Shown here piece after piece: positions 47,501 through 57,629 of a DNA stretch of 64,000 nt; within the stretch, counting starts at the first letter, position 1, and each line of letters opens with the position of its first letter. Source of the DNA: Parabacteroides goldsteinii DSM 19448 = WAL 12034 (GTDB lineage: Bacteria > Bacteroidota > Bacteroidia > Bacteroidales > Tannerellaceae); contig NZ_KQ033912.1 of NCBI RefSeq assembly GCF_000969835.1, forward strand, positions 838,971 to 902,970, written 5' to 3'. The position numbers were made by a program, and so were the translations under genes. A model generated the notes under the pieces. The model had not been told where the DNA came from and made no database searches. It worked only from the letters and a program-made list of their open reading frames with translations.

Positions 47501-49284
47501 TTATTTCAACGGGTCGAAAGTACCGCCCCATTCGTTATTTTGTTCCAGTTTGGAATTGCGGTCCAGATCATTCTTCTTGATCGGATAGAACCAATGGTTA
47601 TTATCCAGGTTAAAACGATACAGAGCCTTGTCACCATCCACGCATTCGATATAATCGAAACGGAAAAGTTTATTGACTTCCGGATCGAACATGTCTTTTG
47701 TCCAATCGAAATTACCATTTTTCACCACACTGTAATCGTTGATAACCAACCAAAGAGACGAACGGTATTTGATTTCGTTCAGGATGTCGAAACGTTTCCA
47801 GCGACGCAAGTCGTTCCAGCGTTTACCCTCGTAAGCGAATTCGATGTAACGTTCGGTCATATATGCTTCGCGAATATCACCCTGTGAAGTAGCTGTAATA
47901 CCATAGTTACCTGTTGTGTTTTCTATACCGGCACGTTTCCTGACATCATATAGCACCTGCAATGCTTCACTGCTCTTACCAACTTCATTTGCACACTCAC
48001 CATAGTTCATCAACACCTCTGTGAAACGAATTTCAACCCAATCAACCTGAGCTTCATATACTTTACTGGCATTAATGTTATAGTCAAGACCTTTGCGTTG
48101 ATAGAAGTTCGAACTGGCTCCGGCTGCTTTTCCGAACTCATCCATGGTAAGGTGAGCATAAGCTCCATCGCTCAGGATATGCCAACCATTCCAATATTTA
48201 TTGTCACCGATAAGTACGTCGTTACAGGGATACTCCGTACCCGGACAAAATATCGTGGCATGGAAACGTGGATCACGGTTGTTATAGAACTCGTTTACGA
48301 ATTCATGGTTATAATCCATATCATTGGCTAAACGGTTTACATCCAGCTCCAGCGGTGTTCCATCCGCTTTCGGAAAAGCCAACAGCAATGGCAAGATAGC
48401 CTCGTTCTGATCAGCCATATCCTTTGTCAAAGGAAGCGGTCGGATATTCTTCTGATCCAGATAATGGTCCGGACCGAAAAATTGGTTCACCATGATAACC
48501 TCGCAGTTTTGTTCGTCATACCAAATATCTGCATATTTACCTTGATACAGTCCTTTACCTACGCCCTGCAAGAAATCGACTGCGGCTTTGTTAGCCTCAT
48601 AGGCCTGCTGCCAACGAGTCTGATCGTGGTTCGGATTAAATAGCGGACTGGCGTATGCCAACAGAACACGTCCTTTGAAAGCCATAGCACATCCTTTATC
48701 AATCCGGGCATAATCGCTATCTCCCCATACATCCGGAAGCAAAGAAATAGCCTCATCCAAGTCTTTCACGATCTGTGCCATGCATTCACTTGTTGAATTA
48801 CGGGGCACCAACAATGAATTGATATCAGATACATCCTGCCCCTCCAAGATCAAAGGGACACCACCCAATGTGAACACCTTTCCCCAATAATCCCACGCAC
48901 GCCAAAACAAGGCTTGTCCGCGCATTCGGTCTTTCTCTACCTGAGTCAAAACAGAAAGTTCAACCGTTTCCAGATTCGTTAGAAAGAAATTAATCCTTTC
49001 TATAAATCGATAATCCAAACCTTGCCCACTAATATCTACGGAATATTCTCCACGTACATACTGGTTCATTTCTGTCGGTCCATTCATACCCTCATCCGTA
49101 TTGTTGGCAGCAATAGGCCAACCGGGCATCATGTTTCCATAAATGTTAGACAGGAACGCATTGATCATTTCAGAATTTTTCCATACTCCGTCCGGTGTGA
49201 TGGAATTTGTATTTTGTAATCCAGACTGCATCCATACATAAGAAAAGCACAAAGCAGACCTGCTAATAATTTGAATCGTTTCAT
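47501..49284 (-). pseudogene. SusD/RagB-family lipoprotein (SusD3), frameshifted after the signal peptide
   Basis: The SusD body is open from about 49252 to 47501 and matches SusD2 closely (MRGQALFWRAWDYWGKVFTLGGVPL, NEWGGTFDPLK). That frame has no signal peptide. In another frame from the ATG at 49284 lies MKRFKLLAGLLCAFLMYGC then SLDY, a proper lipoprotein signal matching SusD2. The frames would join with one extra A in the AAAA run at 49212-49215, giving SLDYKNTNSITPDGVW. The span is 1,784 nt, one short of a multiple of three. The start is 14 bp after the SusC3 stop, as in the other pairs. It is either a true loss of surface SusD, slippage, or a sequencing error. Confidence 0.85.
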
Positions 49285-49298
49285 TGTTTACTTCAGAT

Positions 49299-52200
49299 TT
49301 AAAATTTCACATCAATACCAAAATTGAATGACCGCATAATCGGATAGGCATTGCCATGTTCCAGTTCAGGATCATAATATTTGAAGCTACTTAATACAAA
49401 AAGGTTAGACCCAGTCACGAAAAGCCGTACATTGTCAAATAGTTTATTGTATAACTGTCCCTTCGGCAGGTCATAGCTCAATGTGAGATATTTCAAACGC
49501 ATGAAATTAGTCTTCTTCAACCAGAACTGACAGTCATCGTCCTTATATGATCCCGGAGCATTTGCACTCATCTGTTTCGGAAGCATGGCATTCGGGTTTT
49601 CAGGAGTCCAACTGTTGTCATACCATTCAGCCCATACACGGTTCCATTCCACATTGCCCGCCAAATCACGGAAGGAACGGTCTCTGCCCAACTCACCGGA
49701 GAACATCATGTCCAAACTGAGTCCTTTCCAACTACCACCCAAATTCAAGCCATATTGTACCGGGAAGTTCTTATCACGCAACACTACACGGTCCCAGCTA
49801 TCGACAACGCCATCGGGTGTGCCATCCGGACCTGAATGGTCTTTATAAACAAGCATACCTAATTCCGGCTTCATACCTTTAAATGAATAATTCGGATGTT
49901 CCGCATTGAAAGCGTCCAACTCTTCTTGTGTACGGATAATACGATCGAAATCATACGCAACCCAACGACTTGTAGATGTGCCGATAGGAATATCGATCCA
50001 TTGAGCGTTTTCAGCGTAGTCTTTATATTTGATTTCGTTCCATCCATAAGACAGAGTCAAATTACCATAGTAGTTGAAATCGTGGCTTGTTCCCTTATAC
50101 CCCAATTGCAAGTCGATACCTTGCGCGTTCATCTTACCGTAGTTTTCGGCAGGCATGTCACGGCTAAAAGTAGTAGGCAATGTTGCCTGACGATTATCCA
50201 AGATATCGTATGATTTACGGAACCAATAATCTGCGCTCAAATTCCAATGATCCAGGAAGGTCATATCCAAACCGACGTTATAGTTCAATGCCTTTTCCCA
50301 TGTCAGGTTCGGATTGACTACATTACCGTAATTCAAACCGACATGTTTAGAAGGATTCTTGCCGAAATAAGCCGGTAAGACATTATTGTTATCATTGAGC
50401 TTGACAGCCGTATAAGATTCTTGCCATTGCCATCCACCGACAGAGTCATCACCGGTCAGACCGATAGAACCACGAAGCTTCATGAACTGAATCCATTTCT
50501 TGTTGAAGAAGTTTTCTTCAGACAGTACCCAGCCAGCAGAACCTGCCGGGAAGAACCCCCAACGTTGAGAAGGAGCAAAGTTCATGGAACCGTCTTCACG
50601 GAAAGAGAAACCTAACAAATATTTATTTGCATATGAGTAACTGAACTGTCCTACATAAGACATACGTCCATTTTTAGAAGAGGGATCTCCCCCACCGGAG
50701 GTGAACTCTCGCGAGCTACCTGCCGCCCAAAACTGGTCGGTCATATAAGTCGGGAAAGTTTCCCTGAGACCATAAACGCTGTCATTGAACCCTTCGGACC
50801 ACTCTGTCAATAATACCGCAGCCACATTATGCACATCGTTGAACGTATTGGCATAATTCAAATAGAAGTTCAACTGTTGAGTATCTCCCCATTTGGAATC
50901 CTTGCGCAAATAATCCCTGCCATATTGGCTGGACCGCTTAACCCCGACAATATCTTCATCTCGTGTAGACATGATACGTCCGTTGGCACCACTATGTTTG
51001 GTGATATACATATCATAGTTGGTATAATACCCGTTCACCGTATTGTGCGTCCAAGTCCTGTTGTATTGAACACTGGCACTCAATCCCTTCAAGAAAGGTA
51101 TTTTATATGTTCCCTTTACGGTAAATGTCGGATTCAGGCGCTTATCATAACGATATCCGTCATAACCCAATACACGGGCACCCACATTGCCGATCCAACC
51201 GTAATCAACCAATTTTCCGCTATCGGTAAATACCGGCTGCTCCGGTTGCCAAATACGCAATTTACCATACGTATCGTATGCCCAATCCGTACCGTCACTG
51301 GCAATACGACCGATCTTGTCATTGGTTAATGAAAATCCGGTATACAATTCAAAATCGTCAGTCACTTTAGCCGTCACATTCATACGGATATTATATTTAT
51401 CGTATGTAAGCGGAGACAAGAACCCTTGTTGTTTCATGTAGGAAGCAGCTCCAAAATAATGAATCCGGTCATTACCACCCGAGATATTCAAATTATGCGT
51501 TTGCGTAGTCGGGTTCTGATATACTTCATCCAACTGGTTATATCCGTATCCGCCATTAATAGAAGCGATATGGTCGATCTCTTCCTGTGTCCATTTACTG
51601 GTAGATTCAGGATTAACACGGTTATATATCTCGGCCGTTTGCACACCATCCGTCAGATCATAACCTTTCGTACGTGCATCGACAGAGAAACCATACGAAT
51701 AATTGATAGTCGGCTTGCCAATCTTACCTTTCTTGGTCGTTACGATAACAACACCACCGGACGAACGTGATCCATAAATAGCTGCCGAAGCCGCATCTTT
51801 CAATACAGAAATATCTTCAATTTCATTTGCGCTCATCGCATTGAAAGACGTAGCATCCCTAACGACACCATCAATGACATAAGTTACCGGCTGCGGATTG
51901 TATTTTTCCTCTTTCCAGGAAGAGATGGTACGGATTTGTAATTTCGGATTTGTTCCCGGAAGCCCGTTTTTAGAAGAGATATTGACACCCGCCATTTTTC
52001 CTGCCAATAAATTTGCAGCCGAGGCTGTCGGAATAGTCGTCAGGTTTTCTTCCATCTTCATGTTTGACACAGCTCCTGTTAATGACGTTTTTTTCTGTGT
52101 CAGATAACCGACCACAACAACCTCATCCAGCAGTTCCGTATCATCCATCAGGACAATATTCAGGTTCATTTTTCCCTTCGTTGGTATCTCCTGAGACTTA

Positions 52201-52724
52201 TACCCGATAAAGGAGATCTCCAATGCTGTATTATCTGCGACATTCAAAGTAAATTTACCATCTATATCCGTAATGGTACCATTCGTCTTGTCACCTTTAT
52301 CTATGACATTAGCCCCGATTACCGGTTCATTGTTTTTATCGACAACGACTCCTTTTACGATACGTTTCTGCTGGTTAACAGACTGGACTACGGTTACATC
52401 AGGTTTGTAAATGGAGATTGTCTTTCCTTCAACATCATATCGCACGTCCATCCCTTTAAAAACAGAGGCTAATACCTGTTCGATCGTTTTATTGTCTGCA
52501 TTTACCGAAACCTTCTTCTTCACATTTATGTCGTTATTACGCACCAAAATGGAATAACCGGTCTGTTCTTCTATATCGTCAAGCACTCTGCTTATGGGAG
52601 CATTTTGACGATTTATAGTAATTTTTAGATCTTGCATTATAGTATTGGCATACACAGATGAGGTTATTGCGCTCAATACTATAAATGAACTTAATTGTTT
52701 TATCAAAGAATAATTTCTTTTCAT
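49299..52724 (-). CDS. SusC/RagA-family TonB-dependent transporter with STN domain (SusC3)
   Basis: 1,141 residues. Signal peptide (AITSSVYA), STN domain about 28-105 (ITINRQNAPISRVLDDIEEQ), carboxypeptidase-D-like domain about 120-200 (VIGANVIDKGDKTNGTITDI), TonB-box-like LLDEVVVVGYLTQKKT, plug (VLKDAASAAIYGSRSSGGVV), barrel ending FGIDVKF. It is a close paralogue of SusC2 but has the STN domain, which should contact FecR2 encoded 150 bp upstream. Its SusD partner is frameshifted in this sequence. Confidence 0.97.
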   Translation of the reverse strand: MKRNYSLIKQLSSFIVLSAITSSVYANTIMQDLKITINRQNAPISRVLDDIEEQTGYSILVRNNDINVKKKVSVNADNKTIEQVLASVFKGMDVRYDVEGKTISIYKPDVTVVQSVNQQKRIVKGVVVDKNNEPVIGANVIDKGDKTNGTITDIDGKFTLNVADNTALEISFIGYKSQEIPTKGKMNLNIVLMDDTELLDEVVVVGYLTQKKTSLTGAVSNMKMEENLTTIPTASAANLLAGKMAGVNISSKNGLPGTNPKLQIRTISSWKEEKYNPQPVTYVIDGVVRDATSFNAMSANEIEDISVLKDAASAAIYGSRSSGGVVIVTTKKGKIGKPTINYSYGFSVDARTKGYDLTDGVQTAEIYNRVNPESTSKWTQEEIDHIASINGGYGYNQLDEVYQNPTTQTHNLNISGGNDRIHYFGAASYMKQQGFLSPLTYDKYNIRMNVTAKVTDDFELYTGFSLTNDKIGRIASDGTDWAYDTYGKLRIWQPEQPVFTDSGKLVDYGWIGNVGARVLGYDGYRYDKRLNPTFTVKGTYKIPFLKGLSASVQYNRTWTHNTVNGYYTNYDMYITKHSGANGRIMSTRDEDIVGVKRSSQYGRDYLRKDSKWGDTQQLNFYLNYANTFNDVHNVAAVLLTEWSEGFNDSVYGLRETFPTYMTDQFWAAGSSREFTSGGGDPSSKNGRMSYVGQFSYSYANKYLLGFSFREDGSMNFAPSQRWGFFPAGSAGWVLSEENFFNKKWIQFMKLRGSIGLTGDDSVGGWQWQESYTAVKLNDNNNVLPAYFGKNPSKHVGLNYGNVVNPNLTWEKALNYNVGLDMTFLDHWNLSADYWFRKSYDILDNRQATLPTTFSRDMPAENYGKMNAQGIDLQLGYKGTSHDFNYYGNLTLSYGWNEIKYKDYAENAQWIDIPIGTSTSRWVAYDFDRIIRTQEELDAFNAEHPNYSFKGMKPELGMLVYKDHSGPDGTPDGVVDSWDRVVLRDKNFPVQYGLNLGGSWKGLSLDMMFSGELGRDRSFRDLAGNVEWNRVWAEWYDNSWTPENPNAMLPKQMSANAPGSYKDDDCQFWLKKTNFMRLKYLTLSYDLPKGQLYNKLFDNVRLFVTGSNLFVLSSFKYYDPELEHGNAYPIMRSFNFGIDVKF

Positions 52725-52737
52725 ATCTTTGTAAGAA

Positions 52738-52816
52738 ATTTGTTAGTTAACAACTAATTGAATTAAAATCTTTTGTGAATCGGAGAGAAGTGCCAACCAT
52801 CTCCGATTCCTTTTTT
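52738..52816 (+). ncRNA. candidate antisense RNA in the susC3 leader (about 79 nt)
   Basis: Plus-strand TATCTTTG (52724-52731) matches TAnnTTTG and starts at the last base of the susC3 start codon complement. It is followed by the inverted repeat TTAGTT-aac-AACTAA and a strong terminator: perfect 10-bp stem GAATCGGAGA/TCTCCGATTC (52777-52786, 52800-52809) then CTTTTTT. No plus-strand gene lies upstream that this terminator could serve. Same design and length as at susC2. Confidence 0.5.
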
Positions 52817-52840
52817 ATCCACTCTCTATCATAATAATAC

Positions 52841-52858
52841 TTTTTAGGTTAAACATAA
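52841..52858 (-). promoter_or_regulatory. ECF-like promoter element of susC3
   Basis: The minus strand reads TTATGTTTAACCTAAAAA, matching the susC2 element (TTATGTGTAACCTTAAAAAA) in the gap between fecR2 and susC3. TTTAACC is a plausible ECF -35, with TGATA 15 nt downstream. Confidence 0.5.
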
Positions 52859-52874
52859 AAACTAATCATTCTCT

Positions 52875-53870
52875 TTATCTATCTTTCACTGAAATAACAC
52901 CACCGCTTACTTCGAACCGATATTTATTATCCACATCAATAAAATTAAACACTTCCTGAAGCGACATTTCCAGATTGATACTTCCTGAAAAGTATTCCTT
53001 TTCGACCTTATCACTTTCTACATGAATCTTTACATTATATTTCCGTTCTATGTCTTTCAATATTTCGGCAAACGAAGTATTCACAAAGCTCAGCCTTCCG
53101 GTTGTCCACAACGCTGACTTATAGGATTCAGTGCTTTCGCTGTACAATTGTCCTGTTCCACGATTATAAATAGCTTTTTCATCAGGCTTTAAACGGACAT
53201 ATTTATTATTGACAGAAACATCTACCCCTCCGTTAATCAGGGAAACTTCGGCTGAAAGGTCTTCGGGATATGACCGGACATTAAAAACAGTACCCGTCAC
53301 TTTGACCTTCATATCTCCGGCATGTACCTGGAATACTTTTTCTTTGTTCTTGGCCACCTCAAAATATCCCTCCCCTACCAGATAAACATTACGCTCTTTC
53401 TTTCCATAAGATAATGGATATTTCAGAATAGAACCGGAATTAAGGACTGCTGTCGAGCCATCCGGCAAAAGAATCTTTGTCTGTGAACCCAGTGGTACCG
53501 TTGTCTCGTTATACAGCATATCTCCGGAATTATCCAGTTCTTCATATGTAAATATGGAACCTAAAGAAACTGTTACCATTAATAAGATAACCGCAGCTAC
53601 ATTCCGGGCATAGATTACCCATTTACGTCCGATTGTCATACCGGATGATACATGTAACTTCTCTTTCAAATTTGTATATTCAGAATCTTTTCGAGCCTCA
53701 AAAGCAGGGACATGAAGAAGGGCATACAACTTGACCATCTCTTCGTATTGCTTTCTATACAAATCAGACTCTTCCACCAATGAAAACAAAACACCTTTAT
53801 TTTCATCGGTTATTGAACCCGATACGTATTCGTTCATTAAATTCTCAAATAATATATCTTTATCTTGCAT
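52875..53870 (-). CDS. FecR-family anti-sigma factor (FecR2)
   Basis: 331 residues. Cytoplasmic N-terminal part (NLMNEYVSGSITDENKGVLF), a membrane segment at about 87-107 (VIYARNVAAVILLMVTVSLG), periplasmic FecR domain with VPLGSQTKILLPDGSTAVLN, VYLVGEGYFEVAKN and VTGTVFNVRSYPED, then a DUF4974-like C-terminus (LQEVFNFIDVDNKYRFE). It sits 150 bp upstream of SusC3 but has no sigma gene next to it; the only available partner in the window is sigma2 about 9.5 kb upstream. Confidence 0.94.
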   Translation of the reverse strand: MQDKDILFENLMNEYVSGSITDENKGVLFSLVEESDLYRKQYEEMVKLYALLHVPAFEARKDSEYTNLKEKLHVSSGMTIGRKWVIYARNVAAVILLMVTVSLGSIFTYEELDNSGDMLYNETTVPLGSQTKILLPDGSTAVLNSGSILKYPLSYGKKERNVYLVGEGYFEVAKNKEKVFQVHAGDMKVKVTGTVFNVRSYPEDLSAEVSLINGGVDVSVNNKYVRLKPDEKAIYNRGTGQLYSESTESYKSALWTTGRLSFVNTSFAEILKDIERKYNVKIHVESDKVEKEYFSGSINLEMSLQEVFNFIDVDNKYRFEVSGGVISVKDR

Positions 53871-54017
53871 ATGACTTTTTTCTAACCGTTCTTATATTAA
53901 TACACATCCCGGTCGGAAATAATTTAGATGAAATCAAATTATTTTCAAAAAAAGTCCAAAAAGATCCGTTTTAGTGGTTCAATTCATTAGAAGCTTTACT
54001 GAAAGCGTACCTAATCA

Positions 54018-54113
54018 TTTATTCGTTTGATATATATCAAACGAATAAAGCACATATATGTTCCTTTCATTCGATATATATGTTTTATTCGTTCAATATT
54101 AATAATACGAATA
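54018..54113. repeat. perfect 32-bp palindrome and related ATTCG repeats
   Basis: The gap between fecR2 and the GH3 gene carries a perfect 32-bp palindrome at 54018-54049 (half-site TTTATTCGTTTGATAT). Further units follow: ATTCGATATATATG at about 54069 and a looser inverted pair TATTCGT/ACGAATA (54086-54092, 54107-54113). It lies just after the end of the GH3 gene. The rest of the gap, toward fecR2, shows nothing I can name. Confidence 0.7.
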
Positions 54114-54155
54114 TTTGTACGGCTTGTCCTGTCTTGAACTCAGGTTTCAAATATG

Positions 54156-56462
54156 TTATTCCATATATTCTATTTTTTCTTTTAGCAGGATATCTTCCGC
54201 AGAACGGCCTACCATCAGTTCAAATTCGCCAGGTTCGGTCACATATTGCATATTTTCATTCCACAGTCCCAGTTCATCGGGAGAAACCTGAAAGGTCACC
54301 CGCTTTGTTTCTCCGGGAACCAACTCTTCTTTCGCGAAGCCTATCAATTGTTTTACAGGGATGGATACGGAACTTATCAAGTCCCGAACATATAACTGGA
54401 CAACTTCTTTGCCGGCTCTCTTTCCGGTATTAGTTACGTCCAAAGAAACCTATATCTTATCATCCGGGCCAAATCTCTTTTTAGAAACTTGTAAACCCGA
54501 ATATTCAAATGTAGTATAAGACAAACCGTAACCAAACGGGAACAATGGGTCCGGAGAAGAAAAGACATAGTCGCGTCCTGGCTTTTCTTTTGTACCCGGT
54601 GAATGGTAAAAACCTCTGCCGGATGGCTTATGGTTATAAAAGACCGGAACGTGGCCTACGCTCTGAGGGATGCTGACAGACAAGCGTCCGGACGGGTTTA
54701 CTTCTCCAAATAATATCCGGGCAATCGCTGTTCCGCCTTTCTCTCCCGGATACCAGGCTTCAAGTATTGCCGGGATATGGGCCTTCTCCCAGGTTATCGA
54801 CCAGGGGCGTCCATGTACCAGAACCAGAACGACCGGTTTGCCGGTTTTATATATTTCCTGCAATAACTCTCGTTGTACTCCATACGGATTTAAATCTGTT
54901 ACATCGAAACCTTCCCCACAAGTATTCGGATCGTCTGCTTTATTAGTCGATTCGTCTCCCCAACCGATGCCGGACAAGGTAGAACTGGTTTCGCCCATTA
55001 CAAAAACGATGAGATCAGACTTATTTGCAGCGTCCAGTGCTTCTCCAAAACCATCCTTACCTTCACCGGAGATAGAACATCCTTTTGCATATCGTACTGT
55101 CGTACCTTTTCCCACAAACTCTTTAATTCCCTGTAAAACAGTCACACCGGACAAATTCCCTTTGGTATAACTGTAATCGCCATACTGAACCTGATCGGCA
55201 TTCGGACCTATTACGGCTACAGACTTTAATGACGAACGGTTTAACGGAAGAAGGGACGATTCATTTTTCAGCAGAATAACAGATTCTTCGGCTATTCGTT
55301 GAGACAACTGTTTATGGCTTGCCTTTCCTACGACCTGCCGGGATATTTCCGGGGAAGCATAAGTTTTTTCGAATAATCCTGCTTTAAATTTAACACGTAA
55401 TATGCGTTTTACACAGGTATCAATCATCGAAACAGGGATTGTACCATCCTCAACCAATTCCGCCAGAGAAGCATAACATTCCAGAGAGGGTGCTTCTAAA
55501 TCAACGCCGGCCGTGATTGCTTTGCGGGCAACTTCTTTTCTGTCCGCCGATGTCCGATGAAAATAACGGAGCATATCCATCGCACCATAATCGGAAAAGA
55601 CATATCCCTGGAAATTCCACTCATCTCTCAAAACCTGTTGTAACAAGAACTTACTTTCATGAGCCGCTATACCGTCCACTTCATTATAAGAAGGCATAAC
55701 CGAATAAATATTCGCTTCCGTTATAGCTTTATGGAAAGCCGGTAAGTGGGAAGAACGTAACTCCCGCTCACCGATAGAGGTCGGTCCCAGATTTATACCC
55801 GCCACCGGAGCGGAGTATCCGGCAAAATGTTTGGCTGTACAGATCAATTTGCCCGTACCTATTCTCTTTCTGGTCTGTTCTGGTTCACCTTGCATTCCAC
55901 GAACGAAAGCGGAACCAATCTCACCGACCAAATAATAATCCTCTCCATAACACTCTTCTACCCGCCCATAACGGGGGTCACGTATAATATCAAACAAAGG
56001 GGATAAAGCCTGATCAACACCTGCACTACTGGCTTCCAGGGCTATAACCGAAGCCATTTCCTTTATCAGTTCTGGATTCCAGGTACTTCCCTGGGCAATA
56101 GCCTGGGGAAAAACGGTCGAACCATGAGACAGAAAACCATGCAAACATTCTGCGATCTGTATCGGTGGTATTCCCAAACGGGTACTGTCACGGAAAAAAC
56201 GTTTCGAAACAGCCGATATTCCGGCAATGTCGGCTGCTTTAATGAAAGGGCTTTCACAAGCTCCAATCCCGTTTAATCCCTTCTTTCCGGCTTCATCCAG
56301 ACGAATCATTCCCATCTGGGCAATTTTCTCATCCAGCGTCATCCGTGATAACAGATCTTCTACCCGCTCTTCCACAGGTGCTGCCGGATCTTTATATTTC
56401 TGAGCCTGACAAATAACAGAACCACACAGCAACACAACAAATACCCATACAAACCGTATCAT
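54156..56462 (-). pseudogene. GH3 beta-glycosidase interrupted by an in-frame amber codon
   Basis: The frame encodes a full-length GH3 enzyme: signal peptide (GSVICQAQ), barrel with LFDIIRDPRYGRVEECYGED, KH at 211-212, nucleophile Asp291 (FQGYVFSDYG), the C-terminal sandwich (WEKAHIPAILEAWYPGEKGG) and fibronectin-III-like domain. A TAG at 54450-54452 interrupts it between RFGPDDKI and VSLDVTNTGKRAGKEV; reading continues in the same frame to 54156 and completes the domain. A GAG-to-TAG change would explain it. The 670-residue product would contain both catalytic domains but lack most of the last domain. It lies downstream of the corrinoid cassette after a 92-bp gap. Confidence 0.9.
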
Positions 56463-56554
56463 AATCTCCCTTTGTTTTTAATAATTGATCGACATCAAAA
56501 ATACTTTATTTAAATTAAACTCTCCATTCTTATCGACTAAAATTATTATTTCCA

Positions 56555-57628
56555 TCAGAAAGTCAAGTCTATAGGATATTTTCCATACTTATTGATTGTA
56601 TCTATCAGACATCGCACATTTTCCGTAGGGATCAGATCGTGAATACTATGATCTGTCGCAATTATATATCCTCCATCAGCAGCAGCCTCCCTGATACATT
56701 CCAAAACTTCTTTACGAACATCATCCGGATTGGAAGATGCCATCGTTACTTTGTTATTGATATTACCTATAGGCGTCAACCGTCCTTTGTATCTCTCTTT
56801 CACTTTTTTCAAATCCATCCCGGCAGCTCTTTCCACCGGATGAAGTCCATCGATACCGCAATCTACCAGATCGTCAAGGACATCCCAGATTCTCCCGTCG
56901 TTGTGCATAATAACCGGCACTCCCAATTCCTTGATACTGGCAACCAAACGTTTGAAATAAGGGATGAAGAAAGTACGGAAGTCATCCGGAGAAATCAACA
57001 AAGCATTCGTACCACCCCAGTCATCAGATATTTGTACACAATCGACTCCCCCTTCCTTTATAGCCAAACGGATAACCCCCAACGTCCATTCCAACACTGC
57101 TTCATTTATTTCATGTACCATTTCCGGATCCGTATACATGGTAATAGCCAATGTCTCGAAATCCATGATATACCAGGATAGCATGGTGAATGGTCCCAAA
57201 GTTCCCAACACGACTGCCAGGTCTTCCGTATTAGCAGCCTTCACATCTTTGAAAATTTTGAGACGATAAGGCGTATCGACCGGAGGCAAAGTATACGCTT
57301 CCCAATCTTCACGGCATTTTACAGGCGTATCGATTTGTGCGATGATCGGCCAGCCGTTTTTCTGATAGGTAACGCCCCATTCATCTTTGTATATCTCATT
57401 CGGTTCATGAGGGGTTTCTTCGATACCACAAAAACCGTTTATCGGCGTCCAGATGCCATCAATACCCAGCTTGGCAGCCAGCTTTGCCTGTGTTTTACCA
57501 TCATACAAAACCGTTGTATATCCCAACAGCTCCTGCATAAGTTTCAAACTGAAAAGATGTTCCATAATAGGAATTCTGTCGGGTACACCACCCGATAATG
57601 CTGTCAAAAAACGTTCTCTTGATGTCAT
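56555..57628 (-). CDS. uroporphyrinogen-decarboxylase-fold corrinoid methyltransferase-like protein (B)
   Basis: 357 residues, cytoplasmic. UroD/MtaA-type barrel: SRERFLTALSGGVPDRIPIMEH at the N-terminus, DWGGTNALLISPDDFRTFFIPYFKRL and TPIGNINNKVTMASSNPDDVRKEV near the C-terminus. The usual zinc-ligand motif HxCG is replaced by HNDG (His242), so it may bind metal differently or be the substrate-side methyltransferase. It starts one base after the corrinoid-protein stop, so the two are translationally coupled. It is not heme uroporphyrinogen decarboxylase by context: a B12 protein and a second UroD-family gene flank it. Expected role: methyl transfer to or from the corrinoid protein. Confidence 0.85.
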   Translation of the reverse strand: MTSRERFLTALSGGVPDRIPIMEHLFSLKLMQELLGYTTVLYDGKTQAKLAAKLGIDGIWTPINGFCGIEETPHEPNEIYKDEWGVTYQKNGWPIIAQIDTPVKCREDWEAYTLPPVDTPYRLKIFKDVKAANTEDLAVVLGTLGPFTMLSWYIMDFETLAITMYTDPEMVHEINEAVLEWTLGVIRLAIKEGGVDCVQISDDWGGTNALLISPDDFRTFFIPYFKRLVASIKELGVPVIMHNDGRIWDVLDDLVDCGIDGLHPVERAAGMDLKKVKERYKGRLTPIGNINNKVTMASSNPDDVRKEVLECIREAAADGGYIIATDHSIHDLIPTENVRCLIDTINKYGKYPIDLTF

Positions 57629-57629
57629 A

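Noticed and set aside
10593-54113. Palindrome clusters as CRISPR arrays
   Set aside because: Repeats are short, palindromic and irregularly spaced, with no uniform spacers and no cas genes.
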